Positions 11,232 to 22,174 of a stretch of 64,000 nucleotides of DNA are shown piece by piece. Position 1 is the first letter of the stretch. Each line of letters starts with the position of its first letter. The DNA comes from Branchiostoma floridae (taxonomy: Eukaryota > Chordata > Leptocardii > Amphioxiformes > Branchiostomatidae), in NCBI RefSeq assembly GCF_000003815.2, contig NC_049987.1, forward strand, positions 22,643,175 to 22,707,174, in the 5' to 3' direction. The notes under the pieces are model-generated. The model saw nothing but the letters and a program-made list of their open reading frames with translations, had not been told where the DNA came from and searched no databases. A program made the translations under genes and the position numbers.

Positions 11232-11577
11232 GTCTATAAAAGCTTTGTGAAAGTCCCGTTTTTTTCTTCTAGACGTTATTGACCTCCATCATGTTTTCTT
11301 GTTATGTTGGTAAGCAAGCTTGATGGCACCTTGTTGGCAACTTATGGAGTGACTTATATGAGTTAGGGCTTGATTCTGAGCCATGACAACCAGATCATGA
11401 GAACAACTTAGAGTGAACATGTAATTATGTTGTAATAAGTACAAACACATGCCAAGACAAACTACAATCAAAGACAAAAGAAGTGGAATCAGTGATAGCA
11501 AGAGGGTTCAAATATAGAGGGAGGATGACATCAGTACAACTGCCATCCCATACTATAAGTTACCTTTTAATTTTTTC

Positions 11578-11880
11578 TTACTTTAGGTTGTAAGATTAGT
11601 CATAAATCGTGGTCATAGAAAACATCAGAATATATTAAAAGAAATGTGTTTGAGAAAAACTTACTATAGGTTTTGTCTGTCTGATGTATGAGTTTATATC
11701 TGTTGACTAGAAAGATAAAGTTGCTAAATTTTATTTGACACCAGATTTTCATCTGGCTTAATCTGTCAAACTTCTTTTTACCGACAGGCTTAGCCTGTCC
11801 ACCTGTCCAAGTCAATAGCGGGAAAAATCAATCTTAAAAGGCTAGCCTGTAAATAGCCTCTGTCACCTGGTAATGCTTCC
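11578..11880 (+). repeat. Dispersed repeat, copy B (empty MITE site)
   Basis: Aligns with 6795-7081, including GTCTGTC, GACACCAGA, GGCTTAATCTGTCAAA, ACCGACAGG and AGTCAATAGCGGG. It continues across CACCTGGTAATGCTT, where copy A has the MITE. Confidence 0.8.
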
Positions 11881-11916
11881 ATACTAATATTACTAATTAG
11901 TCTACCATTTCCAGAT

Positions 11917-12300
11917 TTCGCCAGACGTGGTCTCTTATGACTTCCTCTCTTATGTTTGACGGTCAAAAGCTATCATGACACTCTTCACTGTTTCTGAAAG
12001 GGTGTGTCATAAGATTTCACTTGCACACTGTCTAGGCAATACAATATCGGTCAGCTCATTCTGTCAAAGTAAAGTACGTCAAGTAAGTCATTCCGTCATT
12101 CATTATAAATGAATTGATAATAATTTACATTTTACAACGATCTAACCGCTTCGCCAGACGTGGTCTCTTGTGTTTCACGGTCAAAAGCCATGGCACTCTT
12201 CACTGTTTCTGAAGGGGTGACACTGTCATTAATGTTTCACTTGCACACTGTTTATGCACCACAATAATGTCATTTCAATCATTATATATTATGCCATGTA
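11917..12300 (+). repeat. Direct duplication of about 234 bp upstream of MGST3
   Basis: CGCCAGACGTGGTCTCTT, GGTCAAAAGC, ACTCTTCACTGTTTCTGAA and TTTCACTTGCACACTGT occur at 11919-12040 and again at 12153-12255. The second copy ends about 230 bases before the MGST3 start codon, so a duplicated promoter-proximal segment is plausible. Confidence 0.75.
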
Positions 12301-12525
12301 TTATAAATGATAGTAATTTTTATCTTAAAACAGTCTAACCGCTTCTCTTTTTTATATTGCGTTAGAAAGCGTACCCCGATCGAAACGTAACCCCACCCAC
12401 AAATGGTATCGTCCACTGCGTCACCTGACACCGTCCTTGCCCGCCCGTGCCCTTGCTGATATTTTGCAATACGGCCGTGGCTGTTTTGCCATCTAAACTC
12501 TCGTGTTTAACTCCAACACTACACC

Positions 12526-14765
12526 ATGGGTGGTGTTTCCCTACCTCGGGAGTTCGGCTACGTCATCCTGACTGTGCTTGGGTCATGGGGAACGCTCATG
12601 TACCTGGCGGTCAATGTCAGCAAGGCCAGGAAGAAGTACAACGTCATGGTGAGGTCAAGGTTTTTATGTTGACCGCCATAGTAGTTAGTACTGGCTTCGG
12701 GCGCGGGCGACGTGTATAAATTGCGTCGACACATTCTTCATATTATGCAGTCTGCTTTGTGAATTTTGTATGATATTATATGAATTAAATGTATTTGATA
12801 TTAAGCAATACCTATTGCTGATGATAAAAACCTTGATAGCTTAAGCCATTTTTCGGATGAAGATCTAACGTTAACGTTAGAGCATAACATCGCTATTGCC
12901 AATCATAACTTGAAATTCGGATGCCAAACATATGAATGCGATTAATTAGAACTATCAATCAATATTAATCAATAAAATTGTTGATAATGCAATGAATTGT
13001 GAATATTAATGATATATATAATAAAATACATACCTTAAGTCTTTAAGCACTGTGTATTTACATAGCCATAAACGTAGAGATACAATAATGTAGACCTACC
13101 TCGAAACATTACATACAGTTATTCTCATGAAGTTTTGTTCATTCCATCTGCCCCAAAGCCTCCGATCCTGTACAGTGACACAGAGATGGTCTACAACTGT
13201 ATTCAGAGGGCCCACCAGAATGCGTAAGTACAATTTGGAAGCTCTCTTCTCCTGCAAGCTGGTCTTACTAAGCAGGCACTGGCATGGCATAGCAGCCGAA
13301 TGATGAGCTACTTGATGTCTCAAGATGACGTCTCAAGATAAAATTTTCTCGCCCTTACTAATTCACATTTTTTGACTGCTATTGACATGGTAGTGATGAA
13401 AACATTCTCAATAGTGCCCCAAAAACTCTGATTGACAAGAACATCAATAGTGCCAAGGAATTCTTATTGACATCCTGTCAATAGCCTTTGCCTTTCTTTG
13501 TTGTGTTATTTTTTCACCCTTTTGTTTCCCTCTCCAGACTTGAGAGTTACCCATCGTTCCTGGTTCTCCTACTGCTGGCAGGACTCAAGTACCCGGTAAG
13601 TTCCACAGGCAATAACCACTCACTGATCGCTTTATAATTAGTTTCTGATTCACCTGTCAGTGCAAGGGCTAAGAACCTTGAGCAAGTGAAAAACATGCAC
13701 GTTTGAAGAAGAGCACTTCAGTATAACAATAAAATGGCAGTGTCAGAGGGTCCAAGATTGTTAAGTCTTGCTTGTAAGCTGTAGTGGCCCACCCAACATC
13801 CAGCCATGGCCCCCAAAAATAGGGGAGGGTGAGTCCCAGACAGCAGAGTTTGTGGTACACAGATTGAGACCTTTTAGGTTCAAGAGAGGAATATTATTTT
13901 GCAAAAGCTACGTGTCAAACTTGAATGGGTTACCAAAGCGTCTCTTCCATTTCAATTAGGAATTGTGTTTGGTACACATGGGTCCTCAATTTTTCCTCTT
14001 TCACCAAGCAGGAAACTCATAATTCTACTATCTTATCTTTCCTATGTAGAAAGGAGCTTCTGCAGCAGGTGCCGTCTGGTGCATGGGGAGGATCCATTAT
14101 GCACACGGCTACTATACTGGGGGTAAGTACTGTGGGGAGGATTCACTATGCATATGGCTAAGGGTCATGTGTATAATACCGGGTATCTTTGTCAATTTTT
14201 TGCCTTCATGAAAGGGATTATTTCGTTTTTTGCTCTGTTTGTTTCTCTCCTTTTTATTTTGTTCCAAACAAATAAAGTCAATAACCTGGACCAGATGGTT
14301 TTCACCATTGCTTACTGGCAAAGTAGCAGACCTTGCAGTGTTGTTTGATTACATTATGCCTAGGAAGTGATAGGATAGAGCTGGAGGGGGTGGTCCAGGT
14401 GGTCACATGATATTATGCATGAATATGTTTAAGAATAAACCGAATGGTTGCTTGTTTTTCTGAAGGACAAATGCGGTGCAAAAGATGTTGGTAGCTTGAG
14501 GGATGAGTCCGCTCTACTTCATAGAGCAGTAGCTTGTTAGACTAGACCATGTGAAGGTTAACATTATGTATTTACCTGAAAGTCTTCTCTCTCTACTTAT
14601 GGATTATTTTTGTCGTTTGCAGAACCAGACAAGCGGCGTCAGGGAGCGTACTTCCACCTGAGCGAGCTGGTGCTGATTGGCATGTGCCTGGGGCATGCTG
14701 GGAGCCTGCTAGGGTGGGGCGGGCGTGGCTGGGGCCGCTGGGGATGGAGGTTTTTTTGGCGTTGA
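12526..14765 (+). CDS. MGST3: Microsomal glutathione S-transferase 3 (MAPEG family)
   Basis: Five exons, 12526-12648, 13159-13223, 13538-13595, 14050-14122 and 14623-14765, join without phase conflict to 154 codons with stop; vertebrate MGST3 is about 152 residues. MAPEG hallmarks are VSKARKKYNV after helix 1, CIQRAHQNALESYP (residues 55-68), GRIHYAHGYYTG (95-106) and PDKRRQGAY. Four hydrophobic helices are expected in the ER membrane, where the enzyme conjugates or reduces lipid hydroperoxides with glutathione and can make leukotriene C4. Arg and Tyr residues of the glutathione site in loop 4 are present. The C-terminus is unusual, rich in Trp, Gly and Arg (GWGGRGWGRWGWRFFWR), whereas vertebrate enzymes end with cysteines. 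All introns are GT-AG. Confidence 0.95.
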
Positions 14766-15958
14766 TTGGACGACAGGTTCCCATGGCAACAGTTTCCTTA
14801 GCAAACATTGAGTCCTTCTGTACCAGACATGCTTGAACAGTCACTTCTAATTCCTGTATTGTTGCTGGATAAAAAACTGTGTTGCAGTGTTGATGTTGTA
14901 GGTTGCACTGATCAAAGTTGAAGATGACCAGTTAACTGTAGGCTCCTTGTGCAGCCAACAATTTTGCTGTACATATCACAAATAATGAGTAATAAGGTCT
15001 GTTTCATTGTTTTGATGATTCACATGTACATGTAATTTGTATGATAAGGTAGCCATTCACTAAGTGACTTGTCAGCACCAAGTAGTAAAGATTCGGAGAC
15101 ATGATTTTCAGAAAAATTGTAATGTTTGACTTTTGGACAATAATGGATTGAAATTAAAAAGTGACTACAGTGTCTTCAGTTGATGGAGTACTACTTATGC
15201 ATTTTGGATTGAATCAAGTCTGTAATACTGTTGTGTTTGTAATAAGAACATAAAGTGAATTGAAAGTTTCAGATTTGGAGGTTTATCCCAAATGAATTGA
15301 CAGCTGGTAGAATTCTAAGTTGGCTCTGATGTGTTGCCCTTTGAAGAGTTTGCAAAGTAAAAGTATTTCAATGTTGCCATGTTTAGCCTTTGTCCTTTTT
15401 AGTCTTAAGGATTAGAAAACTGTCAAACCATTAAGTAATTCAAGTTCAAAACAATAAGCCCCTACAGTTCCAAAACAAGTTGCTACACTATTTGCTCTCC
15501 ACTACCCTCCTACTCAACGGGTCTCCGGGTCACGACGACAATACAAACAGAAGTCTTTCGACCGCTTTTTATACTTACATCTTGTCAACAAGACGGTTTT
15601 AGCTACTTCCAGTCGTTCCCCCTGTACTTTGCTATTTAGATATGCGATGTCGCCCGTGGAAGTTCCAACATTGTTTGTACATAGCCTTTCCTCCAGATGA
15701 CCTCTGATCTCCGAACTTGTGAACAAACTATTTTTGTGATATGAAGCATTTATGACTCGAATTGTATATTGCAAATAAGATTGTAGACTGATTTTAGATT
15801 AACATGTTAGATATGTTGTTAGTTTTTGATTATGCCATTGTTGTGCAGCGTCATGATTTGTATTGTATATGTATGTATGTGGTCACGACATCAGCATATG
15901 CTGCCTATGTGTCCACATTGTATTGCCCTTGTTGCAATTTGAATAAATAAAAAAAAAA
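14766..15958 (+). other. MGST3 3' UTR candidate, with possible retroelement 3' end
   Basis: No coding sequence recognised. AATAAATAAA followed by an A-run at 15941-15958 could be the MGST3 polyadenylation region or, with the preceding TTGTTGCAATTTG, the 3' end of a LINE copy. These alternatives cannot be separated from sequence alone. Confidence 0.4.
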
Positions 15959-16248
15959 ATAATTTGCTCTCACCTGTAAGAGCTATCTACCACTTGAAAA
16001 TTACAACCACAGCATGCCCAGAACAAAATATAGCAAAACTGGATGTTCAGCAGCAGTACCTTAACAAGCTGCTAGGGGGCCAAAATCAAATCAATTTGAG
16101 GTCTCATTTGGACCTTCCCACATAATACATATACTACTAGTAATTTCAGAACAATCCACTCAGGCATTGTCAAATTATCCTGTTCACGTACAAACACACT
16201 TCCAAAAGCATAACTTTGCACTGACAACAGCTAACGAACATTCGCATA

Positions 16249-16436
16249 ATTCCACCAGGTGGCATTATACCGCCACCTCAAAAAACGTTATAGAGGCCTT
16301 CCCAAGATTGTCTTCAACACCTAACATTAAATATCTGAAATGTATTACATGTAGGCATTCGGTGTTCAAGACAATCTTGGGAAGACCTCTATACTAACGT
16401 TTTCTGAGGTGGCGGTATTATAGCACCTGGTAGAAT
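16249..16436. mobile_element. Foldback MITE
   Basis: Arms of about 75 bases: ATTCCACCAGGTG...TACCGCCACCTC...CAAGATTGTCTT...AACACC at the left and its reverse complement at 16361-16436, separated by a short spacer. No coding capacity. Confidence 0.85.
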
Positions 16437-17097
16437 CATGATAGTCGATGTTATATCAATGACAATTGATAGTGGATTTAGCACCAAGGACAGGCCTTTC
16501 CTTCCTGTTACACACAAGTAATCTATATCTGGCCCTCAAAATTGCAAGGGTAGAAGATATGAACTATCATTGAGACACAGAAAAAATAGCATATGACAGG
16601 GCTGATAGATGTAAATACCTGTTCCCTTTTTGTTATTGAATGTTAACCTTCGTAACGTTAATCCGCTAAACAATGTCCCCAAAAGCTTTCACATGGAATA
16701 TTCCTATTTCTTTCAATTCAACAGGTAGGCAAGATTTGTGATGCTTCCTTCTCGAAATGGAAACGTTTGAAAACTTCTTGAATATCCCAAGAAGCGGCAT
16801 CGCTCATGGGGCTTACATTGATGGCTGCACCGTAACCTAAACAATGTTCACCTAAAAGGCCTGACAAGGTGTGAAGGTCACTGACCTCAAATGAAAGCGG
16901 GCAAACGCAAACACGATACATGTACCACTCACTTTGGAGATATTTTCTTTATTGATACAAAAAAATATAACTTTACAGATATAACATTGTTTGAATATTG
17001 CTGGCGGACTTCACTCAATATTTCGTCGATGTGATTCGTTGAAGCGAAAGATTTCGGGGTTGATATTTAGGTGCATGTATTGCCATCACCATTCAAA

Positions 17098-17218
17098 ATG
17101 GCGCTGAGTCGGAGTTACCGAGTCTTCCACAAGCCAGAGGCGCCGTATTCCGTCCTCCTGGAGGCCAGGAACAGGGAAGAATGTCTCATGTTCGAGTCCG
17201 GAGCCGTGGCCGTCCTCT
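17098..17218 (+). CDS. SYNJ: Synaptojanin exon 1
   Basis: The start codon lies in ATTCAAAATGGCGCTG. It encodes residues 1-40 including [17 protein letters not shown], very close to the vertebrate N-terminus. Donor CTCT/GTGAGT, phase 1. Confidence 0.92.
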
Positions 17219-20200
17219 GTGAGTAGATTTGAAGGTCATTTGCTCGCCGTTTCGTTCTATGAGAGCGTCGGAAATGTCCGGATATGCCGGGCCCCTCCCA
17301 CCCCTAGCTGTGACAGTGATATGATAGACCTTGCGGGGGACGTTCCAAACGTGAACAGTTTCGGCAAACACTTGTCGTTTAGAGGTAGCCTCTACCAGGC
17401 TCCGCAGGCTGCTGAAAAATAGTTAAGAAATTGTCCACATAGACAGATAACATGCCAGAGGAGTTGGCTACCCAGGGAGTACATACAGTATTCTTTACTC
17501 ACTGGCCTGAATCTCTCTCCAAGCAGATCCTACGGCAGCATAAGATAGTATCAAAAGCTGACAGACACAGAAGTGTGAAGCCGGCCTAGGAGTGTGTATG
17601 CTATAGCTACCGGTAAGGCCACAGCAAGTAAATTTTATGGATGACATCCTCTGCAGACTGCAAAAATAATGAGATAGGGCGAAAAAAAAACAAGATGGGC
17701 AAAAAAAGCTACGGCCGCGTGGCGCGTTGGTACACCCGATCCCTCGATCTCGGAAGTTAAGCAACGCGCGGTCCGGATAGTGCTTGGATGGGAGACCAAC
17801 CAAGGACGTCCGGATTGTTGTAGCCTCACGAAGCTTTCCACGAAATCGTCTTCCGGGAGGGACGTAAAACGGGGGTCCCGTGCTCGAGGAGGTGCCTCGA
17901 CCATGTTAAACAGCCTCATTACTCATACTTGGGGTACCTACTGGCTGGCAAAATACACCAGATGATTATTATTATTATTATTATGATTATTATTATTAAA
18001 AAAAACAAGATGGCAAATTTTCAAAATAGACGTTGTAACAAGACTTGAAGTGACAAAATATGGCATCACGTGACAGCCAACGAGGCATTCATTCCTGTAT
18101 TTAACAAGTGCACCAATGTAGTTAAAGTGACACTAGTATGGTAGACTAGTATCATTAACCATGTTGGCAACTACACTCATAGCTTCCATAGTGCCACTTT
18201 TACATCTATCAAGTTGCACCTCTGCAACTACAGTCAATACTACAGAGTCTCTAGTGTCAATTCTACATTCAATGATTAGGTTACAACACAACCTTTACCC
18301 ATTTTCGTCTATTGGGCCTTCCCTTAAGAAGAAAAAAATTCTTGTTTTTTTTTCTGAAATCAGGCGAAAATCAATGAGCGTGCGGATGTCATCCATAAAA
18401 TTTACTTGCTGTGGCCTAACATACACACTCTTAGGCCAGCTTCACTCTTTTGCAATCCAATAACTGCATGTATCATGGACTCGAGTTGATGGAGTCAATC
18501 GTTCTGTCTGGAGTTGGTGATTCACTTCAAACAAGGAGGTTGTGTTTTTAACTAGCCTGTGTTTACACAAGCTCTCGCTGGCTGGGCTTAATGACCCCCT
18601 CCCCCCTAGGGAGGCGGCAATCTTAGGGCCGGCCGCTAGGGGCGCGATTTTAGTCAGGCTATGTTTTTAACCTCCTTGCTTCAAATCATGACCACACAGT
18701 CATTTACATCATTCACCCAGATGGGAGACCTGGCACATCCCTGTCTCATATTCAGTTAGAAGAAAGGGTATGCCACCCCTTAAGGTTCGGTATACTATAA
18801 ATGCAGAAACTTTAGCCGCTTCACCGCGAATTTAAATCCAACGCGAACATTTTCCATAACAGTAAGTGACTACAGTGCATGGTGCTACCGCTAAATTAAA
18901 ACCACCGCGAAAAGTCCATTTTCCCGCTACCGTGAAATTAAATCGCCGCGAAATTGAATGCATTTACAGTAACCCCAACAGTGCTGTAATACACCGTATG
19001 ATTTATGACTGACTGACTGACATGTACAACATGTACCCGATGATGATCTTACCTGATGATATGACTTTGACTTTACCTTGCAGCTATGGAGGAGAAGGAG
19101 ACGATCAAGCCGACGTACCAGAAGCTGCTGGATGCCTACGGCTGTCTGGGGGTGCTCATGTTAAACATAGGTAGGTAAACAAACAAACAAACAAACAAAA
19201 CTTACCAAAAGCTTTATACATACATATTTGGTATCTGTATTGATATAATTATAATTGGTATAACACACCAGCTTCGCAGGTACACAGCGCGGCTGCAGCT
19301 GGTTTTATTACACTGAACGACCTGTCACACCTAACCTCTGCACATCTGCTTGCAAATTTGTTTGAAACTATCTAGTGAGGATGTGCCTACTCAGTATGTG
19401 TAATTGATGGCAACGAATTCCACTTGATAATTCTTGGGAATAACGAACGAGTATTTGAACATGCACATCAGTCCTTGGTTGAAAACTTTGATACTTGAAG
19501 TTCGAAGGAATTGACTATTTCTTGTTCTTGTCTGAGCTGGTTTAAGATATTCACATTTTTCTTGTGCTGGTAGCAGCTGACCCACAAAAATACAGAATAA
19601 TTTACAAACTTGTAAAACATGATGATGATGTAAAACATAACCTACACAAAGAGTCATTACACTACATGATAATGGTACCTTATAGATCAATGTACAGGAA
19701 TCAATTACCATGCAATTATATGGTAGGTAGTAGATATAGTAGCCTTCTTTACAGACTTGTAGGAGAGACCGCATTTAATTTTTTGGGAGCACCGATTTAC
19801 AATTTTCATCGTGGGTCAGGTTCTCGAATTCAAATGTATGGCACGGTGTGATTTGCTGTAACAGTTGTAGAATTTCCTTAGGGACATCATGCTGGTCCTG
19901 GAGTTTGTCTGTGTACTAGTAGGCCCTTGAAACAGTCTGGCATCCAGGCTATCCTGTACCGCCCATCTAAACCTTGAGCCCCAGGTGGCCAGGCTGACCT
20001 TGTATTGATCAGCTCACATGTTGAGCATACATAGAGCTGTTTCTTTATTATTATTAATAGTAGTCAGACCATTTGGCAGGGATAGATGGATAATCTGATT
20101 CCCTGATCTATAGTTGGACATGCCTATGGTTATCACACAAGGATTTATGGATATTCATCTGCTTATGTTCAAAATAGTTTCAATTGTATTAAAAATTGTT

Positions 20201-21327
20201 AACAAGGATTCAACAGTTTTTGTCAATGAAATGCCATTTGAACACATTTGGCAAAAAGAACTAAATTGATAGATGTTGGAAATTATTTTCCTAGTAGGAG
20301 ATAATGGTAAACACTGGGTCACTTCCTTCAGCATAATTCCATACCATTGCTCTACTAGCAATCCTACCATCAATAATAGTAATATAGCTGAAATGTCGAT
20401 CTAATCATGGCTCTAAGTCAAAGTCACAGTACAGGTCCCATGGACAGGCATCCCCTGGGATTTCTCTTCACATCCTGTGCATATTTATTTTTTATAACCC
20501 TGTCTGACATACAATTGCAACTACCTGTACTTAGCTAATTAGGGAATTTTATACAATAATGGAGCTTCATGCAATCAATCACTCAAAACATGTTCTTCTG
20601 TCCTTTTCTGCAGGCGCGACCTGAAACTCCTCAAAACATATGATGTATATCTAATCCCTGAAGCCCATTCCTCTAGACTTAATGATTTAAATATCCCTGA
20701 TTCTACATTGTAGGCATGAAGGTTAATTAGGTCGTTACAAGCTGGGGTCATCTGTAGACTGGTGGGGTTAATGAGCATGTGGGGCCAAATCAGGTCAATA
20801 TATGCCATCATGGGTGTTTGTATACATCTTAAACATTGCTTGGTAAATGAACTAAGATTTCTAAAAATTTACATTTTTCAAAAATAGATAAGAATGATTG
20901 ATAGATTCATTCAATCATTTAATTAACAAGTGTCTGGGTGATTGCTTCTATATTTTTAGAAGACAGATGTTGCACTATACTTACATTGTAGTTGCAGTGA
21001 TTGATAGTTGCATTGATATGGAAATGTTTTTTAATATCTTCCATGAGACCAAACAACAGAATACCTAATTGCAATGATTGATTGATTGATATATAGTTTG
21101 ATTGATTAGATGATTGATTGATTGGTTGATTGATTGATTGGTTGATTGATTGATTGATTGATTGATATCTGTGTTATTTTCATACCTTCCAGGAAACCAA
21201 TATACCTGTGTGTGTGTCAACTGATCAATATATCTATTGATTGATTGATTGATTGATTGATTGACAGGTGTCTGGTCTGTTGCCCTATCTTCTAGGAGAC
21301 CAAATGATGTACTACCTATTTGTAGAA

Positions 21328-21361
<34 letters not shown>

Positions 21362-22121
21362 ACTAACTTGTGGCTATTTCCATACATTTCAGGAGACCAT
21401 ATGATGCACTACCACCTGCATATTTTTGTAGTAGTTGTAGGTACTGATTGATTGATTGATTGATTGATTGACTAATTGACAGGGGTCTGTTTTCCTATTT
21501 TCCAGGAGACCGAATGATGCACTACCTGGTTGTGGTGACAGGGTGCGTCTCTGTGGGTAAGCTCAACACGTCCGAAGTTTTCCGTATCACCAACACCGCG
21601 TTCGTGTCTCTACGGAACAACCCCACGGACGAGGAGAGAATCATCCACGTTCGGAACCTGCTGAACTCTGGAACGTTCTATTTCGCGTGGTCGGCGACGG
21701 ACTCGGCGTTTGACCTCAGCCTGTGTTCTCAGAGGGTCCTACAGAGCCAGGAAACGGACAATAGATTTTTCTGGTGAGTAGTGAGGGATTGATGAGAGAC
21801 AATTTGTACTACAATGTATATCTTTTTCACCCTGCAAGTAAAAAAGCAATTAGTTTGTCCCTCTTTTGGACAAGGTTGGTGGCTCCAATCCTAGTCTATT
21901 GTAACTTACATTTTTGTAAAACCAATGGTTTTCAAAGGCCATGTGTAGCATCGTTGAGAGAGATTCATCAGCCATGTTCAAGTATGTCAATAGAATAATT
22001 CTTCAATCACCCAAAATTTACACCGAAAATTTGGAGGTGCGTGTTTTCAAGAGTCACTGATTGAAGAATCATTCTTACTATTGATATCTATAGCGTGTTT
22101 GGATGGATGGTCAGATGGTGG

Positions 22122-22174
<53 letters not shown>

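Noticed and set aside
11009-11282. Two small proteins with YIYIYI tails
   Set aside because: Produced by the TA microsatellite.
17708-17824. Functional 5S rRNA gene
   Set aside because: Many changes break expected stems, and a non-5S body, ATT tail and target duplication follow. It is a SINE head.
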